Assembly: GCA_024639145.1 (NCBI GenBank)
Contig: JAHEIZ010000004.1
Span: 1 to 64,000, forward strand
DNA length: 64,000 nt
Direction of reading: 5' to 3'
Source: Actinomycetes bacterium
GTDB taxonomy: Bacteria > Actinomycetota > Actinomycetes > S36-B12
The number at the start of each line of letters is the position of its first letter. Positions within the stretch are counted from its first letter, which is position 1. Of this stretch, positions 35,334-44,158 are shown one piece after another. The notes beneath the pieces were generated by a model, which was given only the letters and a program-made list of their open reading frames with translations, had not been told where the DNA came from and did not search any database. Made by a program: the position numbers and the translations under genes.

Positions 35334-36968
35334 ATGACCGACAACACCGCCGATGCGGCGCTGCCCGGTTCACGCGACCCGTTAGTAGCCCTGACTGAGC
35401 AGAACGAGAGGCTCACCACTGTCTTGCGCGAGGCGCGCGAGCAGATCCTGGGTCTTAAGGCGGATGTCGCCAAGCTCGCCGAACCTCCCAGCGGCTTCGG
35501 CATATTCCTCGAGGCGCACCTTGACGGCACCGCTGATGTCCTGAGCAATGGCCGTCGCTTTCGGGTCGTCCTGAGCCCGACAGTGGACCTCGCCGACCTG
35601 GGTCCTGGCCAGGATGTCCTGCTTAACGAGTCGATGAACCTGATCGAGGCGGCCGGGTTCGAATCGGCGGGGGAGATCGTCACGCTGAAGGAGATTCTTG
35701 CTGACGGTCGTCGCGCCCTCATCAAGGGCCGAACCGATGAGGAGCGGATCGTGCACATCGCCGCCCCGCTTCTCGGCAAGCGGCTTCGCTCAGGTGACTC
35801 TCTGCTGATGGACTCGCGTGCCGGGTTCGTCCTCGAGCGCGTTCCTAAGTCAGATGTCGAGGATCTCGTACTCGAGGAAGTCCCCGATATCGGCTATGAC
35901 GACATCGGAGGCCTCACCTCTCAGATCGAGCAGATTCGCGACGCCGTCGAACTGCCATTCCTGCACCCGGGGCTCTACGCCGAGCATGAGCTTGCCGCGC
36001 CGAAGGGAATCCTGCTCTACGGACCACCCGGGTGCGGCAAGACTCTTATCGCGAAGGCCGTGGCCAATTCGCTCGCGAAGCAGATTGCAGAGAAGTCAAG
36101 TGTCGATCACGGCCGATCCTTCTTCCTGAACATCAAAGGCCCGGAGTTGCTCAACAAGTATGTCGGCGAGACTGAACGTCATATCCGCATCGTGTTTGAG
36201 CGCGCACGTGAGAAGGCGAGCGAAGGCATGCCCGTCATCGTGTTCTTCGACGAGATGGATTCCCTCTTCCGCACGCGCGGATCAGGAGTCTCCAGCGACG
36301 TCGAGAACACGATTGTGCCGCAGCTTCTCAGCGAGATCGATGGTGTCGAAGGCCTCGAGAACGTCATCGTGATCGGCGCCTCGAATCGAGAGGACATGAT
36401 CGACCCGGCCATCCTTCGACCCGGCCGACTCGACGTCAAGATCAAGATCGATCGCCCTGATGCCGCGGCGGCTAGAGAGATCTTCGCCAAATACCTCACG
36501 ACAAGCCTGCCGATTCACCCCGAGGAGATCGCGCGGCATGGGGAGGCCCAGGCTGCCTGCACGGCGATGATCAACGGTGCAGTGGAATTGATGTATTCCG
36601 ATGCGCCGGAGAATCAGTTCCTCGAGGTGACGTACGTCAACGGTGACCGAGAGATCCTCTACTTCCGCGACTTCAGCTCCGGCGCCATGATCGAGAACAT
36701 CGTGTCTCGCGCGAAGAAGTCGGCAATCAAGGAATTCATCGCAGGCCAGGGAAAGGGCATTCGAGGCGAGCATCTCATCAGTGCCTGTCTCGACGAGTTT
36801 CGCGAAAACGAGGATCTCCCGAACACGACGAATCCTGATGACTGGGCACGCGTTTCGGGCAAGAAGGGTGAGCGCATCGTCTACATACGCACACTCGTCC
36901 ATGGAGGGGCCGCCGGAGACACCGGCCGGTCTATCGCCGACATCGGCAGCACCGGCACCTACCTCTAG
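35334..36968 (+). CDS. mpa: Proteasome-associated AAA ATPase Mpa/ARC
   Basis: A 544-residue AAA+ unfoldase that recognises pupylated proteins and threads them for degradation. The N-terminal coiled coil that binds Pup covers about residues 18-48. Two OB domains follow (about 50-180). The AAA module has Walker A GPPGCGKT (about 229), Walker B VFFDEMDS (about 303) and sensor region [21 protein letters not shown]. The last residues are GSTGTYL, close to the GQYL tail that docks into the 20S proteasome but with T for Q. A strong AAGGAGG lies upstream, so it is leadered or coupled to trmI. dop follows after 2 bp. No prcB or prcA gene is present nearby. Confidence 0.98.
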   Translation: MTDNTADAALPGSRDPLVALTEQNERLTTVLREAREQILGLKADVAKLAEPPSGFGIFLEAHLDGTADVLSNGRRFRVVLSPTVDLADLGPGQDVLLNESMNLIEAAGFESAGEIVTLKEILADGRRALIKGRTDEERIVHIAAPLLGKRLRSGDSLLMDSRAGFVLERVPKSDVEDLVLEEVPDIGYDDIGGLTSQIEQIRDAVELPFLHPGLYAEHELAAPKGILLYGPPGCGKTLIAKAVANSLAKQIAEKSSVDHGRSFFLNIKGPELLNKYVGETERHIRIVFERAREKASEGMPVIVFFDEMDSLFRTRGSGVSSDVENTIVPQLLSEIDGVEGLENVIVIGASNREDMIDPAILRPGRLDVKIKIDRPDAAAAREIFAKYLTTSLPIHPEEIARHGEAQAACTAMINGAVELMYSDAPENQFLEVTYVNGDREILYFRDFSSGAMIENIVSRAKKSAIKEFIAGQGKGIRGEHLISACLDEFRENEDLPNTTNPDDWARVSGKKGERIVYIRTLVHGGAAGDTGRSIADIGSTGTYL

Positions 36969-36970
36969 CG

Positions 36971-38494
36971 ATGGAGTCACGCGGGGTTCGCAGAGTCATG
37001 GGCATCGAGACCGAATATGGCATCAGCATGCCCTCGCATCCCACCATCACGGCAATGCACGCCTCAGGTCTCGTGGTCAATGCCTACGCTCAGCGTTATC
37101 TGCCGGCCGCCGATCGGCGGGCTCACTGGGATTACCTCCCCGAGTCGCCGCTGCGCGATGCGCGCGGGTTCGACATGAGTCGCGCCGATGCCGATCCGGG
37201 TCAGCTGACCGACGAGGATCTCGGAACGGCGAACGTGATCTTGACCAATGGTGCTCGGCTGTATGTCGATCACGCGCACCCGGAGTACTCGGCGCCGGAG
37301 TGCCTGACTCCACGCGAAGCAACTCTTCATGATCGTGCCGGCATGATGGTGATGGCCGAAGCTGCTGACCTGGCTTGCCGGATTCCGGGAAGTCCGTCGA
37401 TCCTTCTGTACAAGAACAACACCGATAACAAGGGCGCGTCCTACGGCTGCCACGAGAACTACCTGATGTCTCGCACGACAGCCTTTGCCGACGTGGTGCG
37501 TTTCTTCACGGCATTCCTAGTCACCCGGCAGGTGTTCACCGGCGCCGGTCGACTGGGCAAGGGTCAAGAAGGCAGGGTTCTCGAGTACCAGATCAGCCAG
37601 CGCGCTGACTTCTTCGAGACTGAAGTCGGGCTCGAGACCACCGTGCGTCGACCGATCATCAATACTCGCGATGAGCCCCACGCTGATCCGGAGATATCTC
37701 GACGTCTGCATGTCATTACCGGCGACGCCAATCTCAGTGATACCGCGACCTTGCTCAAACTCGGCAGTGCCTCACTCGTGCTCGGCATGATCGAGTCTGG
37801 ATTCCTGCGCGATGACGACTTCACTCTCATCGATCCGGTAAGCGAGATGCATCGAGTCAGCCATGATCCCAGCCTTCAGCATCGAGTGCGACTGAGTGGT
37901 GGCAGAAGCATGACGGCGGTGGAAGTTCAGTCGCTCTATCTCGAGCGTGCGCTGGAATGGGTGGGCAGTTCACCTGATCCGCAGACGCTGGAGATTCTGA
38001 GGCTATGGGAGTTCGTGATCACGACCTTAGGTGCGGACCCCATGAAGTGCGGGGGATTCCTCGACTGGGTGGCAAAACTGAGGCTACTCGAGGCGTATCG
38101 CACTCGTGACTCACTGAACTGGGATTCACCGGCGCTTCAGCTCATCGATCTCCAGTACTCCGATATCCGAGCCGAGAAGGGTCTGGCCCGCCGACTGGAG
38201 GAACGCGGACGACTGGCTCGCCTGTTCACCGACGACGAAGTGAAGGCGGCCGAAAGGTGCGCTCCCGAGTCGACCCGCGCGTATTTTCGGGGCGAATGCG
38301 TGCGTCGATATCCAGAGCAGCTAGCGGCAGCCTCATGGGATTCCGTGGTCTTCGACGTCCCGGACCAGGAGCAGCTGGTGCGAGTGCCCACGCGTGATCC
38401 CTTGCGCGGCAGCCGAGCCCATGTCGGCGAACTCTTCGATGTCGATCCATCGCTGGCGGATCTTCTTCGGGCGTTATCCCTCGACGAGGGCTAG
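36971..38494 (+). CDS. dop: Pup deamidase/depupylase
   Basis: A 507-residue carboxylate-amine-ligase-fold enzyme that deamidates the C-terminal Gln of Pup to Glu and removes Pup from proteins. The nucleotide-binding opening is MGIETEYGI (residues 10-18). The catalytic aspartate region is RLYVDHAHPEYSAPE. The Dop-specific loop, absent from PafA, lies between ALVVNAYAQRYL and GTANVILTNG and includes the RGFDMSRADADPG stretch. Conserved [16 protein letters not shown] and [15 protein letters not shown] complete the active site. The ATG at 36971 lies 2 bp after mpa; the internal ATG at 36998 giving MGIETEYG is an alternative. The protein is needed here because Pup ends in Gln. Confidence 0.97.
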   Translation: MESRGVRRVMGIETEYGISMPSHPTITAMHASGLVVNAYAQRYLPAADRRAHWDYLPESPLRDARGFDMSRADADPGQLTDEDLGTANVILTNGARLYVDHAHPEYSAPECLTPREATLHDRAGMMVMAEAADLACRIPGSPSILLYKNNTDNKGASYGCHENYLMSRTTAFADVVRFFTAFLVTRQVFTGAGRLGKGQEGRVLEYQISQRADFFETEVGLETTVRRPIINTRDEPHADPEISRRLHVITGDANLSDTATLLKLGSASLVLGMIESGFLRDDDFTLIDPVSEMHRVSHDPSLQHRVRLSGGRSMTAVEVQSLYLERALEWVGSSPDPQTLEILRLWEFVITTLGADPMKCGGFLDWVAKLRLLEAYRTRDSLNWDSPALQLIDLQYSDIRAEKGLARRLEERGRLARLFTDDEVKAAERCAPESTRAYFRGECVRRYPEQLAAASWDSVVFDVPDQEQLVRVPTRDPLRGSRAHVGELFDVDPSLADLLRALSLDEG

Positions 38495-38497
38495 CCT
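38492..38497 (+). promoter_or_regulatory. -10-like hexamer TAGCCT of pup
   Basis: TAGCCT overlaps the dop stop and ends 6 nt before the pup ATG. It suggests that pup can be transcribed independently and leaderless. Confidence 0.5.
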
Positions 38498-38503
38498 ACG
38501 AAC

Positions 38504-38689
38504 ATGCCTCAACAGCACATCTCCGCAGAATCATCCCGTGACCGTGATGACGATGTGAGCCCGTTCGGCGGTAATGCTCCAGCGGCGTCCACGTCCGGGG
38601 TTGATGACCTGCTCGACGAGATCGACAGCCTGCTTGAGGACAACGCCGAGGCATTTGTGAAGTCCTTCGTCCAAAAGGGCGGGCAGTGA
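38504..38689 (+). CDS. pup: Prokaryotic ubiquitin-like protein Pup
   Basis: A 61-residue intrinsically disordered protein modifier. The C-terminal half is the conserved helical segment [19 protein letters not shown] that binds Mpa, followed by SFVQKGGQ, with the terminal GGQ typical of Pup that must be deamidated by Dop before ligation by PafA. The N-terminal half is polar, acidic and low in complexity. Two lysines lie near the C-terminus. It lies 9 bp after dop and 28 bp before pafA. In most proteasome-bearing actinobacteria prcB and prcA come directly after pup; they are absent here. Confidence 0.97.
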   Translation: MPQQHISAESSRDRDDDVSPFGGNAPAASTSGVDDLLDEIDSLLEDNAEAFVKSFVQKGGQ

Positions 38690-38717
38690 TCCTTGCCCGT
38701 CGAGGCTCGAGCGTGGC

Positions 38718-40097
38718 ATGAGGCGGCGCATCTTCGGCCTGGAGACCGAGTATGGAATCACCTGCTCCTTCAAGGGGCAACGCCGGCTCAGCCCGGATGA
38801 AGTGGCCCGCTACCTCTTTCGGACTGTTGTCAGCCGAGGCGGAAGCAGCAACATGTTCCTTGCCAATGGCGGACGTCTGTATCTCGACGTCGGTAGCCAT
38901 CCTGAGTACGCGACCGCTGAGTGCGACTCCATCCTTCAGCTCATTGCACAGGACGAAGCCGGCAAGGTAATCGTGCAGGAGTTGGCCGATCTCGCCGAAA
39001 TGCGACTCCGGGACGAAGGTGTCGAGGGCGATATATACCTCTTTCGAAACAACACTGATTCCGTCGGTAACAGTTACGGGTGCCACGAGAACTACCTCGT
39101 GGATCGCATCGGTGACTTCGTCGGACTCACCGAGCAGTTCATCCCCTTTCTCGTCTCGCGTCAGGTGCTCACCGGGGCGGGCAAGGTGCTTCCGCAACCG
39201 GAGGGAGCGATCTTTTGCCTCAGTCAGCGCGCTGATCACATGTGGGAGGGGCTCGCCAGCTCGACTACCCGTTCACGCCCAATCATCAATACGCGCGATG
39301 AACCACATGCGGATGCCGATAGGTATCGACGTCTTCACGTCATTGTCGGTGACTCGAATATGAGCCAGGTCACCACGCGACTCAAGGTCGGAATGGGTCA
39401 CCTCATGCTCTCCGCGCTTGAGAACGGTGTCACAACATCTCACCTCGCGCTCGAGAATCCGATTAAGGCCATTCGTGAGATCAGCCATGACGTCACAGGT
39501 CGTACGCCCGTGGCACTCGCAGACGGACGCACAATGTCAGCGCTCGATTTGCAGGGGGAGTACTTGCGCCTTGCGACGTCCTGGCTTGCCGAGAGCGACG
39601 AAGTAGATGATCCCGAGCATGCCTGGACATTGGACCTGTGGACACGCGGACTCGTGGCGGTGGAATCTGGTGACCTCACATCAGTTGAGACGGAATTGGA
39701 CTGGGTCATCAAGTACCGCCTCCTCAGCCGCTATCTCGGCACGAACGGTCTTGACTGGGATTCGCCGCGAATCGCCCAACTGGATCTTGCTTTTCACGAC
39801 ATCAATCCCGGGCGAGGGATCTTCCCTGTTCTCGAGCGACGCGGCCTAGCTGAACGTCTCGTGACGCAGCAGGAAATCATGGACGCGGTCTCGCTGCCCC
39901 CTCAGACCACCCGGGCACGTGTTCGCGGTGAGTTCGTACGGGCGGCCACTGAGCATGGCCGCGACTTCACCGTGGACTGGGGTCAGGTCAAGCTCAATGA
40001 CCAGCCGAGTCAGGTGCTCATCTGCCCTGATCCATTCGCGAACGTTGACGAGCGTGTCGAGCGACTCATCGCCGATCTCGCCGACGAGTCTAGGTAG
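38718..40097 (+). CDS. pafA: Pup-protein ligase (proteasome accessory factor A)
   Basis: A 459-residue ligase that joins the C-terminal glutamate of deamidated Pup to lysine side chains. It opens [13 protein letters not shown], the ATP/Mg motif shared with Dop, and then has [16 protein letters not shown] with the catalytic aspartate, [17 protein letters not shown] and [15 protein letters not shown]. It lacks the Dop loop, which separates the two paralogues. The C-terminal domain includes [19 protein letters not shown]. Length agrees with the family. It is 28 bp after pup; the ATG at 38718 is the natural start. FKBP-type genes follow after 9 bp. Confidence 0.98.
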   Translation: MRRRIFGLETEYGITCSFKGQRRLSPDEVARYLFRTVVSRGGSSNMFLANGGRLYLDVGSHPEYATAECDSILQLIAQDEAGKVIVQELADLAEMRLRDEGVEGDIYLFRNNTDSVGNSYGCHENYLVDRIGDFVGLTEQFIPFLVSRQVLTGAGKVLPQPEGAIFCLSQRADHMWEGLASSTTRSRPIINTRDEPHADADRYRRLHVIVGDSNMSQVTTRLKVGMGHLMLSALENGVTTSHLALENPIKAIREISHDVTGRTPVALADGRTMSALDLQGEYLRLATSWLAESDEVDDPEHAWTLDLWTRGLVAVESGDLTSVETELDWVIKYRLLSRYLGTNGLDWDSPRIAQLDLAFHDINPGRGIFPVLERRGLAERLVTQQEIMDAVSLPPQTTRARVRGEFVRAATEHGRDFTVDWGQVKLNDQPSQVLICPDPFANVDERVERLIADLADESR

Positions 40098-40100
40098 GCT
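40095..40100 (+). promoter_or_regulatory. -10-like hexamer TAGGCT of the FKBP lipoprotein gene
   Basis: TAGGCT overlaps the pafA stop region and ends 6 nt before the GTG at 40107. Confidence 0.5.
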
Positions 40101-40106
40101 CATCGG

Positions 40107-40679
40107 GTGAAGAAATCGCTGCTCGCCCTCGTGCTCCTGCCCATTCTCGCCGTGAGCGCCTGCTCCGGCTCCAGCTCCAGCTCCTCCTCCGCGAGCGCCG
40201 GCGCCGGCAAGACAACTGACTGTGCCGTTCAGGCACCGCCCGTGTCCGTGACGAGCATTCCCGACGGTCCCACCCTCGACGGTGTCACGGTGATTGCCGA
40301 CGGAACCAAGGCTCCGCTCGTCACGATCGTCGATGGCGCGGCTCCGGTCACCGAGCTCGGCAGCCTGGAAATCACCCCGGGCGACGGAACGGCGGCCAAG
40401 GCTGGCGACACGCTCACTGTTGACTACTGCGGAATCGGCCTCTCCTCGCAGTCGATCTTTGATTCTTCCTGGGTCCGAGGCGAGCCGGCCACTTTTCCGC
40501 TCGACGGCCTGATTCAGGGCTGGGTACAGGGCCTCCCGGGCATGAAGGTGGGCGAGACTCGTCTCCTGGTCATCCCAGGAGCGCTCGCCTACGGTCCTAA
40601 TCCGCCGTCGGGTTCGGGCATCGAGCCCGATGAGACCCTCGCTTTCGTTATTACCCTCAAGGATGTCGTCGCATCCTGA
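40107..40679 (+). CDS. FKBP-type peptidyl-prolyl isomerase, secreted lipoprotein
   Basis: A 190-residue exported isomerase. The N-terminus KKSLLALVLLPILAVSACSG is a lipoprotein signal with lipobox VSAC (cysteine at 19), followed by a serine-rich linker. The FKBP domain occupies the last 110 residues, with TLTVDYCGIGL, FDSSWVRGEPATFPLDGLIQGW and GMKVGETRLLVIPGALAYG. These are the FK506-binding pocket residues of the family. It probably catalyses proline isomerisation or chaperones exported proteins at the outer face of the membrane; Lnt encoded in this window may acylate it. The GTG start follows TAGGCT. A second FKBP gene lies 34 bp downstream. Confidence 0.94.
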   Translation: MKKSLLALVLLPILAVSACSGSSSSSSSASAGAGKTTDCAVQAPPVSVTSIPDGPTLDGVTVIADGTKAPLVTIVDGAAPVTELGSLEITPGDGTAAKAGDTLTVDYCGIGLSSQSIFDSSWVRGEPATFPLDGLIQGWVQGLPGMKVGETRLLVIPGALAYGPNPPSGSGIEPDETLAFVITLKDVVAS

Positions 40680-40713
40680 TCGTTCACATCCGTCCCTCTC
40701 GCCTAGGAGTGTC

Positions 40714-41076
40714 ATGAGCACCAAGCCCGAAATCGAATTCATCGAAGGTCCCGCTCCGACTGAGCTCGTCATCACCGACATCGTCGTGGGCGATGGAGCC
40801 GAGGCTGTTGCAGGTGCTCGCGTCGACGTGCACTACCTCGGAGTCGACTTCGAAACCGGTGAGCAGTTCGATTCCTCCTGGGATCGCGGCGAATCCATCA
40901 CCTTCCCGCTCGCGGGTCTCATTGCCGGCTGGCAGGAAGGCATTCCGGGCATGCGAGTCGGCGGACGTCGCCAGCTCGTCATTCCCCCCGCGCTTGCCTA
41001 CGGCGAGGCAGGCAGCGGACACAGGCTCTCCGGTCGCACCCTCGTCTTCGTCATCGACCTGCTGAACGTCGGGTAG
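40714..41076 (+). CDS. FKBP-type peptidyl-prolyl isomerase, cytoplasmic
   Basis: A 120-residue single-domain FKBP with no signal peptide. The pocket residues are visible in VDVHYLGVDFETGEQFDSSWDRGESITFPLAGLIAGWQEGIPGM, then GGRRQLVIPPALAYGEAGS and TLVFVIDLLNV. It is a cytosolic prolyl isomerase. The ATG at 40714 has TAGGAGT upstream, so it is leadered. It is clearly homologous to the preceding lipoprotein FKBP, suggesting an old tandem duplication in which one copy gained or lost a signal. Both sit between pafA and pafB, a common actinobacterial arrangement. Confidence 0.95.
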   Translation: MSTKPEIEFIEGPAPTELVITDIVVGDGAEAVAGARVDVHYLGVDFETGEQFDSSWDRGESITFPLAGLIAGWQEGIPGMRVGGRRQLVIPPALAYGEAGSGHRLSGRTLVFVIDLLNVG

Positions 41077-41085
41077 TACCCGTCG

Positions 41086-42063
41086 ATGGCGGCGCCGCGT
41101 ATCGACCGCACCGAACGACTGCTGAACCTTGTCTTTGCCCTGATGGGGTCGGGTCAGCCGGTGTCGCGTGCGTCGATCGCTGCCTCCATCCCGGGCTATG
41201 ACCCATCTGCCGGCCAGGCCGCTTTCGAGCGGATGTTCGAGCGCGACAAGGATGAATTGCGTGGGCTGGGCATACCCATTCGTACCGTTCTCGATGTCAA
41301 TGGCGATGTCTCGGGCTACACGATTGATCGTGATGATTACGCTTTGCCGGATCTTCACTTCACTGCAGCGGAGAAGTCAGTTCTCTCCCTGGCGGCGTCA
41401 GCGTGGCAGGGCGCCCTCCTCAAGTCGAGTGCGACATCGGGGATCCGCAAGATCGAGAGTGATTCCGACATCCCTGCCCATGGCGATGCCGCTGCAGGCT
41501 TCGTGGCATACGTCAACGCCCCCGATGTCACGCTCCTTGCACTCCTCGGACAACTTCGGGCTCGTCGCTCCGTGTGCTTTGACTATCAGGCCCCCGCGGC
41601 TGACGCCCCTCAGGAGCGCCACGTCGATCCCTGGGGGTTGATCGCGCAGGATGGCGGCTGGTATCTGGTGGGCTACGACCATGATCGGCAGGCCACGCGC
41701 GCATTCCGTCTCTCGAGAATGGGCAGTGACGTCCGTGAGCACGGTGAGATACGGCAGCCCGCTCCGCCAGGCACGGACCTCCGCGCGCTCATCGATCCCT
41801 CAACACGGTCAGGTGATCGCGTATCTGCTCGTGTGCGCGTGTCACCGGGCGGCGCTGCTGCCGTGCGGCGCATGTCGAATGACGAACTCGCGCATGACTC
41901 GGCGGGGGAGTTGAATATTGACTCCGCTGACCCGGCCACGGTTCTCTCGGCTGCATTATTCGCCGGCAGTGGCGTCGAGATCCTGGAGCCGGTCGAGCTG
42001 CGACGCGAGATCGTGGTCGCCCTCGAACGGATCCGTGATTCCCATGACAAGGCCCTTGCATGA
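41086..42063 (+). CDS. pafB: WYL-domain transcriptional regulator PafB
   Basis: A 325-residue regulator with an N-terminal winged helix (about 5-65: TERLLNLVFALMGSGQPVSRASIAASIPGY) and a central WYL domain around VDPWGLIAQDGGWYLVGYDHDRQATRAFRLSRM, then a WCX C-terminal extension. PafB acts with PafC as a heterodimer that activates LexA-independent DNA-damage genes in mycobacteria; despite the name it is not a proteasome subunit. The stop overlaps the pafC start by 4 nt (ATGA), so equal production is likely. It begins 9 bp after the FKBP gene. The signal sensed by the WYL domain is thought to be single-stranded DNA. Confidence 0.95.
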   Translation: MAAPRIDRTERLLNLVFALMGSGQPVSRASIAASIPGYDPSAGQAAFERMFERDKDELRGLGIPIRTVLDVNGDVSGYTIDRDDYALPDLHFTAAEKSVLSLAASAWQGALLKSSATSGIRKIESDSDIPAHGDAAAGFVAYVNAPDVTLLALLGQLRARRSVCFDYQAPAADAPQERHVDPWGLIAQDGGWYLVGYDHDRQATRAFRLSRMGSDVREHGEIRQPAPPGTDLRALIDPSTRSGDRVSARVRVSPGGAAAVRRMSNDELAHDSAGELNIDSADPATVLSAALFAGSGVEILEPVELRREIVVALERIRDSHDKALA

Positions 42064-42989
42064 CCGCGAGCACGTCGGCAGAGCGACTGTCTCGCATGCT
42101 GGCTCTGGTGCCTTGGCTCCTCGCTCATGACGGCGTCTCGATCGATGAGGCCGCGGCTCACTTCGGTATCACTGCAGAGCAGTTGGAAAAGGACCTCTGG
42201 CTCCTGATCGTGTGCGGTCTGCCCGGTTACGGTCCCGACCAGCTCGTGGATATCGACTTCTGGGACGACGGACGCATCCACGTGATCGATGCGCAAACCC
42301 TCGATCGTCCGATGCGCCTGGGTGCCGATGAGGCAACGGCGCTTCTCCTAGGGCTACGTCTTCTGGAGCAGGTGCCCGGTGTTCACGATCGATCGGCACT
42401 CGTCTCGGCGGCAGCCAAGCTCGGTCAGGCGGTCGATCTGCCGGATGGAGAGGCCCAGATATCGGCGCAGCCGGTCATTGATGAGGCCATCTCTGCGGCC
42501 GTCGCGACCGCAATAAATCTCCGCGCCGATCTCGACATCACCTACGCCTCGGGGACCAGTGACCAGGTGTCCGAGAGGCGCATTAGCCCCGATCAGGTGA
42601 TGCTCGTAGACGGCCGCGCCTACCTCGAGGCTTTCTGTCATCGCGCCGGCGCGCAGCGCACCTTCCGTCTTGATCGCCTGATGTCGGTCAGTGCAGCCTC
42701 CGGCCCACGAGAAGTGCCGGAGGCGGTCCCGCCGTCTCGCACGCCCGCGGTGGCCACCTTGGCTGTGGAGGCGAAATCAGCCTGGGTGGTCGATGTTCTC
42801 GGGGCCGAGCCTGTCGGACTGACTGCCGACGGGCGGCAGAAGGTGCGACTCGAGTTCTCCGACCCTCGCTGGCTGGTCAGGTTCGTGCTCAGTCGGGCCG
42901 GTGAGGTCGAGGTCCTAGAACCCGCCTCGGTGCGCACAGATGTGACAGATGCAGCCGAGGCTGCCCTAAGGGCGTACGCTGAGTCCTAG
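42060..42989 (+). CDS. pafC: WYL-domain transcriptional regulator PafC
   Basis: A 309-residue partner of PafB. The N-terminal winged helix starts [30 protein letters not shown]; the WYL region is around [38 protein letters not shown], where the W-Y-L triad is degenerate, and a WCX domain with ARWLVRF-like segment ends the protein. It is separate from PafB, whereas in some actinobacteria the two are fused. It overlaps pafB by 4 nt. It probably regulates DNA-repair genes as part of the PafBC heterodimer. Confidence 0.94.
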   Translation: MTASTSAERLSRMLALVPWLLAHDGVSIDEAAAHFGITAEQLEKDLWLLIVCGLPGYGPDQLVDIDFWDDGRIHVIDAQTLDRPMRLGADEATALLLGLRLLEQVPGVHDRSALVSAAAKLGQAVDLPDGEAQISAQPVIDEAISAAVATAINLRADLDITYASGTSDQVSERRISPDQVMLVDGRAYLEAFCHRAGAQRTFRLDRLMSVSAASGPREVPEAVPPSRTPAVATLAVEAKSAWVVDVLGAEPVGLTADGRQKVRLEFSDPRWLVRFVLSRAGEVEVLEPASVRTDVTDAAEAALRAYAES

Positions 42990-43014
42990 TCGTCGTGTTC
43001 AGGAGAGGTCGCAT

Positions 43015-43248
43015 ATGTTCAGTCAGCTTCGAGGCTGGGAACTTCCCGCCATCGCGATCATCGCGTTGCTCCTCTTCGGCGGAAAGAAGCTGCCCGAGGC
43101 GGCGCGTGGGCTCGGTCGCTCACTTCGCATTCTCAAGGCCGAGACCAAGGGCCTGAATTCCGACGAGACCACTGATGCTCCGGCTGCCTCTGGCAGCGAT
43201 GCGCCGGTAAAGCCGGCTGAGGCTCCGGTCGACCGCACCGAGGCCTAG
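43015..43248 (+). CDS. tatA: Sec-independent protein translocase subunit TatA
   Basis: A 77-residue TatA. A short N-terminal membrane helix ([16 protein letters not shown]) is followed by the FGxKKLPE hinge, an amphipathic helix ([17 protein letters not shown]) and a charged, disordered tail rich in alanine, proline and aspartate. It forms the pore component that lets folded twin-arginine proteins cross the membrane. It has AGGAGAGG upstream and precedes tatC by 6 bp; tatB is not present here. This pafBC-tatA-tatC order is conserved in actinobacteria. Confidence 0.96.
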   Translation: MFSQLRGWELPAIAIIALLLFGGKKLPEAARGLGRSLRILKAETKGLNSDETTDAPAASGSDAPVKPAEAPVDRTEA

Positions 43249-43254
43249 GCCTCC

Positions 43255-44094
43255 TTGTCTCGAGGAAACCCCACGGCGGCCATGCCGCTGACGGGACATC
43301 TACGCGAACTCCGCTCGCGACTGGTGAAATCCGCACTGGCGATCGCGGTCGGCATGACCGTGGGATGGTTCTACTACGACCGAATCTTCGCCTGGCTGAG
43401 CGCACCCTTCAATTCCGTGATCGAAGAGGCGCGATCACAGGGCCATCTGGTCACCTTGGCCCTCACGGGCGTAGCCGATCCGTTCGTGCTGCAACTGCAG
43501 ATTGCCGCCGTAGCCGGCCTCGTCGTGAGCTCGCCTATCTGGCTCTACCAGCTCTGGCGCTTCATCACTCCGGGCCTGCACCGTCACGAGAAGCGCTGGG
43601 CTATCGCCTTCGTCGCTGTCGCCGTTCCGCTTTTCGCCGCGGGCGTCATACTTGCCTACACGGTACTGCCGTACGGCCTGCAGATCCTGTTCGGATTCAC
43701 TCCCGACAATGTCGAGAACATCGTCTCAGTAGACAAGTACCTCAGCTTCTTCATTCGAATGATCCTGATCTTCGGCGTGGGTTTCCTCGTGCCCCTGATC
43801 CTGGTGGCGTTGAACTTCGCCGGGATCCTGACCGGGCGCAAGCTGCTCTCGTGGTGGCGATGGATCATCTTCATCACCTTCCTGTTCGCAGCTGTCGCCA
43901 CGCCCACAGGAGACCCGATCAATCTCCTGCTTCTGGCAATCCCGATCCTGGTCCTTCTCTCGTTGGCGATTGTCGTATGCCTGATCAATGACCGTCGACG
44001 TCGCGGTCGTCGCAAGGCTGCCGGAGAGGTCGATTACGAAGAGCTTGAGGACGACGAGATCTCCCCGCTACCGCCTTCCACGCCCGTTGACTGA
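43255..44094 (+). CDS. tatC: Sec-independent protein translocase subunit TatC
   Basis: A 279-residue six-helix membrane protein that binds twin-arginine signal peptides. The N-terminal signature MPLTGHLRELRSRLVKSALAIAVG and the periplasmic-loop block PFVLQLQIAAVAGLVVSSPIWLYQLWRFITPGLHRHEKR are typical, with the glutamate that binds the twin-arginine residues in the first cytosolic loop. The C-terminal tail is acidic. The reading frame extends to a TTG at 43255, but the ATG at 43282 starts the conserved part; the true start is uncertain. It lies 6 bp after tatA, and a hexamer-driven promoter precedes helY downstream. Confidence 0.95.
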   Translation: MSRGNPTAAMPLTGHLRELRSRLVKSALAIAVGMTVGWFYYDRIFAWLSAPFNSVIEEARSQGHLVTLALTGVADPFVLQLQIAAVAGLVVSSPIWLYQLWRFITPGLHRHEKRWAIAFVAVAVPLFAAGVILAYTVLPYGLQILFGFTPDNVENIVSVDKYLSFFIRMILIFGVGFLVPLILVALNFAGILTGRKLLSWWRWIIFITFLFAAVATPTGDPINLLLLAIPILVLLSLAIVVCLINDRRRRGRRKAAGEVDYEELEDDEISPLPPSTPVD

Positions 44095-44146
44095 GCTCAC
44101 CCCTCGGTAGTAAGCGTGGGGGAGAGTCCGCATACGGGTGGGCCAA

Positions 44147-44152
44147 TAGTCT
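44147..44152 (+). promoter_or_regulatory. -10-like hexamer TAGTCT of helY
   Basis: TAGTCT ends 6 nt before the ATG at 44159. Confidence 0.5.
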
Positions 44153-44158
44153 GAACCC

